Shown here: in pieces, positions 20,695 through 29,743 of the stretch
Numbering within the stretch: the first letter of the stretch is position 1
How the letters are laid out: each line of letters opens with the position of its first letter
Source of the DNA: an uncultured Pelagibacteraceae bacterium
GTDB taxonomy: Bacteria; Pseudomonadota; Alphaproteobacteria; Pelagibacterales; Pelagibacteraceae
DNA: 54,550 nt
Direction of reading: 5' to 3'
Assembly: GCA_902533075.1 (NCBI GenBank)
Contig: CACAKN010000006.1
Span: 1-54,550 of the forward strand
Notes under the pieces: generated by a model
Told to the model about the DNA's origin: nothing
Database searches by the model: none
What the model saw: only the letters and a program-made list of their open reading frames with translations
Made by a program: the position numbers and the translations under genes

Positions 20695-21224
20695 TACAAA
20701 AAAAAAAACTGACACCTATAATATTAGCAGGAATTTTTGTTTTGATGTTAGGACTGTCTTATGCTGCAGTGCCTTTATATGACTTATTTTGTAGGGTCAC
20801 TGGCTTTGGTGGAACCACTCAAGTATCAAATAATGCCCCAAAAATAGTATTGAATAAAGTAGTTAGCGTAAGATTTGACACTAACGTGAATAACCTAACT
20901 TGGGATTTTAAAGCTAAAACAAATGTTATTGACGTTAAAGTAGGGCAAGTAAACAAAATAGAATTTGAAGTAGAAAATTACGGCGACGAACCTACAGCTG
21001 GTGTCGCAAGTTTCAATGTTTCACCATCAAGCTTTGGTAAATATTACAGTAAACTAGGATGTTTTTGCTTTGAAAAACAAGAATTAAAAGCGGGCGAAAA
21101 AGCAACCTATGTAATGACTTTTTATTTAGACCCTGAAATGGTTAATGATCCAACAACTAAAAACTTAGAAGACGTAACTATGTCGTATACTTTTTTCTCG
21201 ACAGATTACTATAAACAATCATAA
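20691..21224 (+). CDS. ctaG: Cytochrome c oxidase assembly protein Cox11/CtaG
   Basis: Periplasmic copper chaperone, anchored by one N-terminal helix, that helps build CuB in subunit I. It is 177 aa. AAVPLYDLFCRVTGFGG follows the membrane anchor and the copper-binding Cys pair is in GCFCFEKQ. Its ATG overlaps the stop of the 41-aa ORF; coxC follows after 9 bases. Confidence 0.96.
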   Translation: MIQKKKLTPIILAGIFVLMLGLSYAAVPLYDLFCRVTGFGGTTQVSNNAPKIVLNKVVSVRFDTNVNNLTWDFKAKTNVIDVKVGQVNKIEFEVENYGDEPTAGVASFNVSPSSFGKYYSKLGCFCFEKQELKAGEKATYVMTFYLDPEMVNDPTTKNLEDVTMSYTFFSTDYYKQS

Positions 21225-21233
21225 TCCAAAAAA

Positions 21234-22022
21234 ATGTCAGCTGAAAAAAAACATGATTATCACCTTGTAGACCCAAGTCCATGGCCTATTTATGTTTCAT
21301 TTTCATGTTTGGTTTTGGCATTGGGTTCTGTTTATTATCTTCATACTGAAGTTTCATGGGGAATGTATCTTGGGTTTGCCTTATTAATTTATGGTGCTTA
21401 CATGTGGTTTAGAGATGTTGTTATTGAGGCAGAACATCAAGGACATCATACACCAGTTGTTCAAATTCACCATAGATATGGGATGACACTTTTTATTGCC
21501 TCAGAGGTAATGTTCTTTGTTGCATGGTTTTGGGCTTATTTTGATGTAAGCTTATTTCCAAATGATTTTGTTGGAAATGTTTGGCCTCCAAAAGACATTG
21601 AAACTTTTGATCCTTGGGATATTCCACTAATTAATACATTGATTTTATTATTATCAGGTACGACAGTTACATGGTCTCACCATGCTCTTCTTGAGGATGA
21701 TAGGAAAAGTTTTATACAAGGTTTATGGCTTACTGTTATTTTAGGTTTTTGTTTTACTCTTCTGCAAATTTATGAGTACCAACATGCATCGTTTTCTTTT
21801 TCAGATCATATTTATGGATCAGTTTTTTATATGGCAACGGGATTTCATGGCTTTCATGTACTTGTTGGAACTATATTTTTAGCTGTTTGTTTATTCAGAG
21901 GTAAAAGAGGTCATTTTAATAAAGATCACCATTTTGGATTTGAAGCTGCGGCGTGGTATTGGCATTTTGTTGATGTAATATGGTTGTTTTTATTTGCTGC
22001 AATCTATATTTGGGGAAGTTAA
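21234..22022 (+). CDS. coxC: Cytochrome c oxidase subunit III
   Basis: A 262-aa membrane subunit with about seven helices that stabilises the oxidase core. MTLFIASEVMFFVAWFWAYF, TTVTWSHHALL and YMATGFHGFHVLVGT are family hallmarks, and the C-terminal WYWHFVDVIWLFLF closes it. It follows ctaG by 9 bases. Confidence 0.97.
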   Translation: MSAEKKHDYHLVDPSPWPIYVSFSCLVLALGSVYYLHTEVSWGMYLGFALLIYGAYMWFRDVVIEAEHQGHHTPVVQIHHRYGMTLFIASEVMFFVAWFWAYFDVSLFPNDFVGNVWPPKDIETFDPWDIPLINTLILLLSGTTVTWSHHALLEDDRKSFIQGLWLTVILGFCFTLLQIYEYQHASFSFSDHIYGSVFYMATGFHGFHVLVGTIFLAVCLFRGKRGHFNKDHHFGFEAAAWYWHFVDVIWLFLFAAIYIWGS

Positions 22023-22031
22023 TTTAAATTT

Positions 22032-22685
22032 TTGAAACATAAGTTTTTATTTTCAGTCTTTGTAATATTTTTTATCTTAGTTTTTATATCATTAGGTTCA
22101 TGGCAAATAATTCGATTGAATTGGAAGAATAACTTAATTTTAGAAATTGAAAATTCACTTAAAAATCCACCAATAGAATTAAAACAATCTAAATTAGAAA
22201 ATTATTTAAAGATCAAAACATCAGGGAAAGTTGATTTTGATAAACAGATTTATTTATATAGTCTAAATGATGAAGGCACACCTGGATTTGAAGTTGTAAG
22301 CCCCCTTTTTATAGATAATGAAAATTATTTACTTAACAGAGGCTGGATATCATTTGAAAAAAAATATTCTAGCGAGATAAATAAATTTGATGAAACTAAA
22401 ATTATTGGAACATTAAAACTACAAGGAAGAAAAAATATTTTTAAACCTGAAAATGATTTAAATGATAATTATTGGTTTAGCTTAAATAGAGATGATATTT
22501 CAAAATTTACAGGAAAAAAATTTTCTAAATACATAATCTATCTAGATGGTGATTATCAGTTTCCAAAACCAAAAAAAATTACCGCAAACATTTCTAATAA
22601 CCATAAAAAATATGCAATTACATGGTTTTCATTAGCGATTTCAATTCTTTTGTTATATCTATATTTTAGAAAAAAGAATTATTAA
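22032..22685 (+). CDS. SURF1 family oxidase assembly protein
   Basis: A 217-aa assembly factor for cytochrome oxidase with one membrane helix at each end and a periplasmic domain between. The family motifs GSWQIIRLNWK and LLNRGWIS are present. The start is TTG (22032-22034), 9 bases after coxC; no nearby ATG fits as well. The stop shares one base with the thrC start. Confidence 0.9.
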   Translation: MKHKFLFSVFVIFFILVFISLGSWQIIRLNWKNNLILEIENSLKNPPIELKQSKLENYLKIKTSGKVDFDKQIYLYSLNDEGTPGFEVVSPLFIDNENYLLNRGWISFEKKYSSEINKFDETKIIGTLKLQGRKNIFKPENDLNDNYWFSLNRDDISKFTGKKFSKYIIYLDGDYQFPKPKKITANISNNHKKYAITWFSLAISILLLYLYFRKKNY

Positions 22686-24058
22686 TGAATTACATTAGCA
22701 CAAGAAATAATCAGAAAAACTTCACTTTTAAGGATGTTTTTCTCAAAGGTTTGGCAGATGATGGAGGACTTTTTGTACCTAAATCAATTAAACAATTTAA
22801 AAAAGAGGAATTAGATAATTTTAAAAGTCTTAGTTATAAAGATTTAGCAGCTGAAATAATTTATCCATTTATTGGAGATTTTATGTCTAAAGATGAGTTA
22901 ATCTCTTTGATTTCAAAATCGTACTCAAATTTCAGATCTAATAATGTTGTAAAAATCTCTGATTTGGGGAATTTAAAAGTTTTAGAACTATTTCATGGCC
23001 CTACACTTGCTTTTAAAGATATCGCTATGCAATTAATAGGTAATTTTTATCAATATCATTTAGCCCGTGTACAAAAAAAAATTAATATAATAGTAGCAAC
23101 TTCAGGTGATACTGGTGCAGCTGCAATAGAGGCTTTAAAAGGAAAGAGTAATTTAAATGTTTTTGTATTGCACCCAAATAATAAAATTTCACCGGTACAA
23201 AGAAGACTAATGACAATACATGAAGAGAGCAATGTATTTAATATTGCAGTGGAAGGTAATTTTGATGACTGTCAAAATTTAGTAAAAGCAATGTTCAATG
23301 ATGAAAAATTTTCTAAAGCAATTAATATGTCAGGTGTAAATTCAATTAATTGGGCAAGAATTATTACTCAATCGGTGTATTATTTTTACGCTTATTTTAA
23401 AATCGAAAATGGTCAACCTTTATCTTTTTCTGTTCCAACAGGAAACTTTGGTGATATTTATGCTGGTTACTTAGCTAAAAAATTGGGTCTTCCAATTGAT
23501 AAACTAATCGTAGCTACAAATAAAAATGACATACTTCATAGAGCAATTTTGGCCGGTGACTATAGTCAAAAGAAAGTTGAGGAAACAAATACTCCAAGTA
23601 TGGATATACAAATAGCAAGTAATTTTGAAAGACTTTTATATGACATAAAAGACTCTAACTCAGAAGTTACAAAAAATATAATGGCTGAAATAAAAAATAA
23701 TACCTACAAAATTGATAAAAATGATTTAGATAAAATTAAAAAAAATTTTATATCTGAGATGCTTGATGAAAAAGAAACTGTTGAAATGATAAAAACAATC
23801 AATGATGAACATCAGATGGTAGTTGATCCACATACTGCAGTAGGCATTGGCGCTGTAAGAAAATTAGGATTAGAAAAAAATTGCGTTGTATTATCAACCG
23901 CACACCCATGTAAATTTCCAAAAGCAATAGAAGATGCAATCTCAAAAACCGAAAATTTACCAGATAGTCTTAAATATGTTAATGAAAGAAAAGAAAAATT
24001 TGAAATTCTTTCAAATGATATTGAAAAAGTCAAAAAACATGTAATGAACTCTATATGA
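22685..24058 (+). CDS. thrC: Threonine synthase
   Basis: PLP enzyme making threonine from O-phosphohomoserine, 457 aa. The PLP lysine is in HGPTLAFKDIAMQ. SVPTGNFGDIYAGY and ATSGDTGAAA are phosphate-binding blocks. It is appended to the cox cluster (TAATG overlap with surf1). thrB, the preceding enzyme of the pathway, lies 0.9 kb away on the other strand. Confidence 0.97.
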   Translation: MNYISTRNNQKNFTFKDVFLKGLADDGGLFVPKSIKQFKKEELDNFKSLSYKDLAAEIIYPFIGDFMSKDELISLISKSYSNFRSNNVVKISDLGNLKVLELFHGPTLAFKDIAMQLIGNFYQYHLARVQKKINIIVATSGDTGAAAIEALKGKSNLNVFVLHPNNKISPVQRRLMTIHEESNVFNIAVEGNFDDCQNLVKAMFNDEKFSKAINMSGVNSINWARIITQSVYYFYAYFKIENGQPLSFSVPTGNFGDIYAGYLAKKLGLPIDKLIVATNKNDILHRAILAGDYSQKKVEETNTPSMDIQIASNFERLLYDIKDSNSEVTKNIMAEIKNNTYKIDKNDLDKIKKNFISEMLDEKETVEMIKTINDEHQMVVDPHTAVGIGAVRKLGLEKNCVVLSTAHPCKFPKAIEDAISKTENLPDSLKYVNERKEKFEILSNDIEKVKKHVMNSI

Positions 24059-24543
24059 AACTCAAAATAAAAGATCAGATACCAGATACAGAGATTTTTC
24101 AACTCATTAATGGAGAACCACAAAAAAGTAAATTAAGAGAAATCATAGGTAATGGAAAAATTGTTTTATTTGGTTTACCTGGGGCATTTACATTAACTTG
24201 TTCAAAACTTCACCTACCAGGTTTTGTAGCAAATGCAGATAAAATTAAAGAAAAAGGAATAGAAAACATATTTTGTTTATCAGTAAATGACCCTTATGTA
24301 ATGAATGGTTGGGGAGAGATTAATAATACTGGAAATAAAATAAAAATGTTATCTGATCCGTATTTGTTATTCACCAAAGCAATTGGTGCAGAAGTTGATC
24401 GGAATGCAAAAGGAATGGGAATTAGATCAAATCGTTATTTGATGGTTATTGAAAATTTCACAGTTGTAAATATTCATGTTGAAAAAGAAACTAAAGAATG
24501 CGGTTTAACTTCAGCAGAAAATTTATTAAATAATCTTATTTAG
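24055..24543 (+). CDS. Peroxiredoxin, Prx5 type
   Basis: Thiol peroxidase of 162 aa reducing H2O2 and organic hydroperoxides. The peroxidatic Cys49 is in PGAFTLTCS (the usual PGAFTPTCS). SVNDPYVMNGWG is a second family block, and a C-terminal Cys in TKECGLTSAE may be the resolving residue. Its start overlaps the thrC stop (ATGA), which puts it at the end of the oxidase operon, a sensible place for oxidant defence. Confidence 0.93.
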   Translation: MKLKIKDQIPDTEIFQLINGEPQKSKLREIIGNGKIVLFGLPGAFTLTCSKLHLPGFVANADKIKEKGIENIFCLSVNDPYVMNGWGEINNTGNKIKMLSDPYLLFTKAIGAEVDRNAKGMGIRSNRYLMVIENFTVVNIHVEKETKECGLTSAENLLNNLI

Positions 24544-24572
24544 GTAGGGTAGTTCTGTTGCCAGGTGCCCAA
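24544..24572. other. GC-richer convergent spacer with pairing potential
   Basis: This 29-base spacer between the peroxiredoxin and rnhA stops is about 55% G+C (16 of 29), clearly above its surroundings. TAGTT (24550-24554) can pair with AACTA (24571-24575), CTG with CAG (24555-24557, 24562-24564), and GGG (24547-24549) with CCC (24568-24570); the last would make a pseudoknot with the first. It lacks a T-run, so it is not a classic intrinsic terminator. Role unknown. Confidence 0.4.
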
Positions 24573-24995
24573 CTATAAGTTAGCTGCGTCTCTAGCAAGT
24601 AAATCTACTTCATTATTTAATTTATCTGTTGAATGTGCTTTTACCCAATTCCAACCTATTTCAAATTCATTATTAAGCATGTCTAATTCTGTCCAAAGTT
24701 CTTTATTGCTTACCTCTTTTTTGTTAGCAGTTTTCCATCCATTTTTTTTCCAATTATGTATCCATTCAGTTATTCCAGACTTAACGTATTTAGAGTCTGT
24801 AAAAATTTCAACTTTGCTACCTTTTGGAATTTCTTTAAGAGCTTTAATAGGCGCTAATAATTCCATCTGATTATTTGTAGTATCTTTTTGACTTCCTTTG
24901 ATTTCAGTTTTTTTTCCATCATTTAATATGATCGCTGCCCAACCACCTCTACCAGGATTTCCAATACATGAACCGTCAGTGTATATCTTAATCAT
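24573..24995 (-). CDS. rnhA: Ribonuclease HI
   Basis: Cleaves the RNA strand of RNA-DNA hybrids. It is 140 aa. The catalytic acidic residues are Asp7 (IYTDGSC), Glu45 (NQMELL), Asp67 (IFTDSKY) and the Asp in NNEVDLLARD. The start codon shares one base with the thrB stop. It is the last gene of the long minus-strand run. Confidence 0.96.
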   Translation of the reverse strand: MIKIYTDGSCIGNPGRGGWAAIILNDGKKTEIKGSQKDTTNNQMELLAPIKALKEIPKGSKVEIFTDSKYVKSGITEWIHNWKKNGWKTANKKEVSNKELWTELDMLNNEFEIGWNWVKAHSTDKLNNEVDLLARDAANL

Positions 24996-25960
24996 TATTT
25001 TAAATAATCTTTATAACTTTTTAAATTATTGTGTATTACGAGTTTCTGATAGTATTCTCTTGGATCTTTGATTTTTATTAATGCTGTTTTTGGTGTATTT
25101 GCGTAATCGTAAAGTCTAGTTAAAAAATATCTCATTGCTGCACCACGACATAGAATATTTAAAGATTTTTTTTCTTTTATCGATATCTTTTTAATACTTT
25201 CATATCCTTTAATTAAATTTTTTACTTTCTTTTTATTAATTAAAAATTTTGAATTTATTTTTTCAAAACATAGAGCATTTACACAAATGGCAATTTCGTA
25301 CATAAAGTAGTCATTCGCAGCAAAGTAAAAATCAATTATCCCTGAAAATTTATTTTTTTTAAAAAAAATATTATCTATAAACAAATCTCCATGAATTATT
25401 CCCTTAGGTAATGCTTTAGGCCAATTCTTTTGAATATCTTTAAAATTATTTTTTAAAAATTTTTCTATATGAACAAACTTTTTTGATTTGAATTTTATAC
25501 TATTTAATAATGGATTTAAATTTTTAATGTTCATAGAATTTTTTCTATAAAGTTTTATTTTTTTTGAAGATAAATGCATTTGTGCAATTATTTTACCTAC
25601 ATCAAAACAATTTTTTAAATTGAGTTTTTTTTTATCCTTTCCATCTAAAAAAGAGACTACACAGGCTGCTTTATTTTTTATTCTAATAAGATATTTTCCA
25701 CTTTTATTTTTGAGGGGTTTAGGACAATTAATATTTAAATCATTTAATTGGTCCATTAATTTCATAAAAAATGGTATTTCTTTTTGTGAAACTCTTTTTT
25801 CAAAAATTGTAAGTATAAATTTTTTATTTCTTGATTTTAATAAATAATTTGTATTTTCAATTCCTTGTTTGATACCTTTAAAATTAACAAATTTTTCTAG
25901 CTCAAATTTTTTATTTATATATGAAATTTCCTTTTTACTTATTTTTGTATAAACAGCCAT
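24995..25960 (-). CDS. thrB: Homoserine kinase (aminoglycoside-phosphotransferase fold)
   Basis: Phosphorylates homoserine ahead of threonine synthase. It is 321 aa and belongs to the APH-fold ThrB type found in alphaproteobacteria. GIENTNYLL lies in the N-lobe, the catalytic loop is IIHGDLFIDNIFF, and the metal site is GIIDFYFA. It sits one base after ispH. The specific substrate is inferred from family resemblance and from thrC nearby. Confidence 0.9.
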   Translation of the reverse strand: MAVYTKISKKEISYINKKFELEKFVNFKGIKQGIENTNYLLKSRNKKFILTIFEKRVSQKEIPFFMKLMDQLNDLNINCPKPLKNKSGKYLIRIKNKAACVVSFLDGKDKKKLNLKNCFDVGKIIAQMHLSSKKIKLYRKNSMNIKNLNPLLNSIKFKSKKFVHIEKFLKNNFKDIQKNWPKALPKGIIHGDLFIDNIFFKKNKFSGIIDFYFAANDYFMYEIAICVNALCFEKINSKFLINKKKVKNLIKGYESIKKISIKEKKSLNILCRGAAMRYFLTRLYDYANTPKTALIKIKDPREYYQKLVIHNNLKSYKDYLK

Positions 25961-25961
25961 T

Positions 25962-26903
25962 TTAATTTAATTTTTTTGGAACTTTGAAAACTACATCTTC
26001 TTTAATGATTTCTACTTCATCTATACTAACTGTAAATCTGTTTTTTAATTCATTTATAAAATTATCAACTAAAATTTCAGGTGCTGATGCGCCTGAAGAA
26101 ACACCTATAGTATTTGAATTCTCGATTAAATCGAATGGAATTTTACTTTGTGAATGGATTAATTGAGAATTTAAACACCCTGACTTTTTAGCAACTTCTA
26201 CTAATCTTACAGAATTAGATGAATTTCTACTACCAATTACAAAAAATAAGTCGCATTTTTTTGCTATATTTTTAACAGCCATCTGCCTATTTGTTGTTGC
26301 ATAACAAATATCTTCTTTAGCAGGCTCTTTGATATTAGGAAACCTATCTTTTAATATTTTTATTATATCTTTTGTGTCATCAACAGACAAAGTAGTTTGA
26401 GTAACATATGAAATTTTTTTATTTTTTGTGTTGTATTTTTTTGCATCATCTTCGCTTTGAATAAGGTCAATAGAACCTTTAGGTAATTGACCCATTGTAC
26501 CAATAACTTCCGGATGATTTTGATGTCCAATTAATATCAAATGATAACCAGCTTCATGCAGATGTTCGGCCTCTCTGTGTACCTTTGATACGAGAGGACA
26601 TGTAGCATCAACATAAGTCATATTATAGCCTTTTGCATCCTCAGGTATTTTTTTTGGAACTCCATGAGCTGAAAAAATGACCGGTCTTGACTTATCTTGT
26701 ATCTCCTCAAGCTCTTCCACAAAAATAGCTCCTTTGCTTTTTAGATCATCAACTACAAATTTGTTATGTACTATTTCATGACGAACATAAACTGGTGCAC
26801 CATACTTTTGAATTGATTTTTCAACAATTTCTATAGCTCTTTCCACTCCAGCACAAAATCCTCTAGGCGCAGATAATAATATTTTTAATTCTTTATTTTT
26901 CAT
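25962..26903 (-). CDS. ispH: 4-hydroxy-3-methylbut-2-enyl diphosphate reductase
   Basis: Last step of the MEP pathway, producing IPP and DMAPP with a [4Fe-4S] cluster. I start it at the ATG at 26903 (313 aa); a TTG three codons earlier is possible. The three cluster cysteines are in GFCAGVERA, DATCPLVSKVH and ICYATTNRQ. It overlaps blh by 11 bases, so the enzyme that makes isoprenoid precursors is tied to the genes that turn them into carotenoid and retinal. Confidence 0.96.
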   Translation of the reverse strand: MKNKELKILLSAPRGFCAGVERAIEIVEKSIQKYGAPVYVRHEIVHNKFVVDDLKSKGAIFVEELEEIQDKSRPVIFSAHGVPKKIPEDAKGYNMTYVDATCPLVSKVHREAEHLHEAGYHLILIGHQNHPEVIGTMGQLPKGSIDLIQSEDDAKKYNTKNKKISYVTQTTLSVDDTKDIIKILKDRFPNIKEPAKEDICYATTNRQMAVKNIAKKCDLFFVIGSRNSSNSVRLVEVAKKSGCLNSQLIHSQSKIPFDLIENSNTIGVSSGASAPEILVDNFINELKNRFTVSIDEVEIIKEDVVFKVPKKLN

Positions 26904-27828
26904 TTTTTTCAATCAAATATTCAAGTAATATATGTGGAAAGGTTAAAGACGCCAAACCTATAAATATAATTTTGAGAATTGAACTATCAAAATTATAAGT
27001 ATTATTTAATAGATAAAGCCCAAAAAAACAAAAAATAGCAGTGAGAATTGTTAGAGGCAAAGCTTTTTTTGTAAAAATTTTTAATCCATTTGTGAGATCA
27101 TTTTTATCTAATTCAGAAATTAAAGAAACACTGTGTCTTACAGAATGTAAAAAACAGAAATAAACTGTAAATGCTACTAACGGAGAAAAATAATAATTAA
27201 TTATTAAAATCGAGAAATAATCAAAAAAAATAGTAAATTTTTTCAGCTCAAAATTTTTAGTAAATAATATAATACTTGATAAAGTTGATAGAATAATAGC
27301 GTAGAGCAAAATCTTGTTTGTTTCAATCAAACCTAAGAACTCGTAGAAAGATTCATTTTTGATTAGTAATAATTTGAATATAGATATTGTCTCATCAAAA
27401 TGAAAGTACATTGGTGCAAAAATTATTAATGAACCTTTTAAGAAAAATAATAGTTGATTATTAAAGGAATTTTTAATAATCAAAAATTGAGTATCTTCTT
27501 TACCAAAATGATGTGAGGCTACTATTAAAAAAATTAATAAAGAGATTGATGGTACTTTTATCCATAAAATAATCACGACAAGTGAGATTAAGATATAAGA
27601 TAAATAAAAAATAAAAAAATTATTAATACCAAAAATTTGAAAAAGTTTTCTCCCTTTCAAATTGTCTAGTGAACCATGGGAAACTCCAATACTTAAAATT
27701 AAGATTAAACAAATTAATGGAGAAATAGTAAAATAAGTAATTTTAAATTTTATTATAGAAAGAATATTGCAAAATAGAAAAAAAATAAAAGAGTGATTTA
27801 AATTTATTTTTTTAATCTGATTATTCAT
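26893..27828 (-). CDS. blh: Beta-carotene 15,15'-dioxygenase, Brp/Blh family
   Basis: A 311-aa integral membrane protein with about eight hydrophobic segments that cleaves beta-carotene to two retinals. The iron-binding histidine positions expected of Blh are visible in GVSHGSLDN, ASHHFGKED, FLHSVRHSVS and FPHILLEYL. Its place right after crtY fits the product flow. Retinal would serve a proteorhodopsin, which is not encoded in this window. It overlaps ispH by 11 bases. Confidence 0.88.
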   Translation of the reverse strand: MNNQIKKINLNHSFIFFLFCNILSIIKFKITYFTISPLICLILILSIGVSHGSLDNLKGRKLFQIFGINNFFIFYLSYILISLVVIILWIKVPSISLLIFLIVASHHFGKEDTQFLIIKNSFNNQLLFFLKGSLIIFAPMYFHFDETISIFKLLLIKNESFYEFLGLIETNKILLYAIILSTLSSIILFTKNFELKKFTIFFDYFSILIINYYFSPLVAFTVYFCFLHSVRHSVSLISELDKNDLTNGLKIFTKKALPLTILTAIFCFFGLYLLNNTYNFDSSILKIIFIGLASLTFPHILLEYLIEKNEK

Positions 27829-27837
27829 TCTAAATAA

Positions 27838-28905
27838 CTAATAAAACAAAGCTTTAATAAAAGCTATTTTTGGCATTTTAAATATTATAGACAAATCCTC
27901 AAAATAGTTACTTTTATTGGATAAAAATTTTATAATAGTCTTTGGCGAGCTCTTAAACATTTTAAAGAAAATATCAGGCATCTTTTCAGGATGTTTATCG
28001 AGAACCCTCAAAAAAACATCGTCTAAAAATTGATATTTCTTATTTATTTCAAATCTTTTTATTTTGGAAATATTTTCTATATTATTACATATATATTTAC
28101 TATGTTCTTGAATATTTAGAAAAGTATACCCCGTGCTTAATCTGGTCATACCTCCAGCAGTTCCAATATTTATTTTATTTTTTGTTTCTTCGTATGTTGG
28201 GTAGAATAGGGGTATCGCACCTTCCTCTTTATAAGTTATTTTGTAATTTTTTAAATTTAAATGATTTTCAAGGTAATCTTTTATCTGATTGTCATAATCT
28301 TTTTGAGAACTATCATTCATTTTTGATAACCAAGTTGTTTCGACTAAACCCTTAGTTTTTGAGTAGGGCAAAGTATAAAAAAAATGAACACTTTCTCTTT
28401 GATCACAGTCAAAATCCATAAGATTAAAAATTTCATCATCAAAAAAAAAATTTTGAGTTTCAATTTCCACACCACAAAAATGTTGCCAAAGGTTACGATG
28501 ATTCTTTTTAATTGATGGAACACTATTAAAAATAAAAGAATTTGTTGAATTAATTTCGCTTATATCTTTAAAGAAAGAAATATTTTTATTTTCTTTTAAT
28601 TTGTTGTTAATTTTTTCATAAAACAATCCACTATCAATACTTTGGTACGGATAACTGGCACATTCTAAATGGTTAGTTTTTTTTGGAATATTTACTGTAA
28701 AATTTTCCCAACTTTTCTTTACACAGTCCTCAAAGTTATGTGATGCTACTTTCCAAAATGACCAAGTTTTATCTTTTTTATATTCTTCTCTAGGCTCAAT
28801 AATTGCTAAAGTTTTATCTTTTAATTTTTCATGAATTTCCAGTTCATAGGCAAGTGACAAACCTGCACAACCACCGCCAATAATAATATAATCAAATTCT
28901 TTCAT
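27838..28905 (-). CDS. crtY: Lycopene beta-cyclase
   Basis: Flavoenzyme-like cyclase converting lycopene to beta-carotene. It is 355 aa. The N-terminal dinucleotide-binding motif is IIIGGGCAGLSLAYEL, and the C-terminal part shows GTAGGMTRLSTGYTF, typical of CrtY. It overlaps crtB by 14 bases and is followed by blh after 9 bases. Confidence 0.92.
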   Translation of the reverse strand: MKEFDYIIIGGGCAGLSLAYELEIHEKLKDKTLAIIEPREEYKKDKTWSFWKVASHNFEDCVKKSWENFTVNIPKKTNHLECASYPYQSIDSGLFYEKINNKLKENKNISFFKDISEINSTNSFIFNSVPSIKKNHRNLWQHFCGVEIETQNFFFDDEIFNLMDFDCDQRESVHFFYTLPYSKTKGLVETTWLSKMNDSSQKDYDNQIKDYLENHLNLKNYKITYKEEGAIPLFYPTYEETKNKINIGTAGGMTRLSTGYTFLNIQEHSKYICNNIENISKIKRFEINKKYQFLDDVFLRVLDKHPEKMPDIFFKMFKSSPKTIIKFLSNKSNYFEDLSIIFKMPKIAFIKALFY

Positions 28906-29743
28906 CTAAATTTATTTCTTCATTAATTAAAGTATGATTATGTTGTATTTGTTTATCTCTTTTATAACTGAATGTTAGTTTAATTAAGTCTAAAATTGAA
29001 AGAAAGGTCTCTAAGATCTTTTCCGTACCTGAAACATATATTTTTCCTGAATTTTGATAATTTTCTAAGTTTTTTTTTTTTAAAATTTTAAGACCTATTT
29101 TTCTATAGACTCTTCTTGCGACTAAAATAGAAAAACGGAAACTTATTGGTATATCCTTAATTGAATAAAATGAATTTTTATAAAAAGTATCAGCAAGTTT
29201 GATTGTTGATGAAATTTCCTCAAAATTTTCATTTATGTAAAAACGATTATTTTTTGAATCCTCAATTACATCTCTTGATATGTTGGTAAGTTGCATCGCT
29301 ATTCCAAGGTCAATAGCTGACTTAAGTGAGTTTTTTTTATCAACTTTTAATATTTTTGCCATCATAAACCCAACAGTTCCAGCTACACTGTATGAGTAAA
29401 TCAAAAGATCTTTTTTTGAATTTAATTTAACTTTATCTTTGATATCTGATTTAATCCCCATCAATAAATCTTGAACAATTTTTAAAGATATATTGAACTC
29501 TTCAATAAGTCCCCACATATTTTTGATAATTATATTATTAAAGTTTTTTTGATTAAAATCATTTTCAAATTGAGCAAACTTTTTTTCTTTATTTTCTATT
29601 TTATCATCATCATCTGCAATGTTGTCTGCAACTCTACAAAAATCGTATAATGCTGAACATTTTTTAAAAGTCTCTTTAGGCAAAAAAAAACCAGCCCAAC
29701 TGAATGACCTGGCATAGACAGATAAGTAACTCTTCTTGGACAT
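28892..29743 (-). CDS. crtB: Phytoene synthase
   Basis: Condenses two geranylgeranyl diphosphates into phytoene. It is 283 aa. The two Asp-rich substrate motifs appear as FCRVADNIADD (around 36-46) and RDVIEDSKNNRFYI. It starts within the crtI stop. The GGPP synthase (crtE) that would supply it is not in the window. Confidence 0.94.
   Translation of the reverse strand: MSKKSYLSVYARSFSWAGFFLPKETFKKCSALYDFCRVADNIADDDDKIENKEKKFAQFENDFNQKNFNNIIIKNMWGLIEEFNISLKIVQDLLMGIKSDIKDKVKLNSKKDLLIYSYSVAGTVGFMMAKILKVDKKNSLKSAIDLGIAMQLTNISRDVIEDSKNNRFYINENFEEISSTIKLADTFYKNSFYSIKDIPISFRFSILVARRVYRKIGLKILKKKNLENYQNSGKIYVSGTEKILETFLSILDLIKLTFSYKRDKQIQHNHTLINEEINLDERI

Noticed and set aside
24544..24572. Riboswitch in the peroxiredoxin-rnhA spacer
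   Set aside because: Both flanking genes end here, so there is no downstream start for a riboswitch to control; I keep it only as a structured spacer of unknown role.
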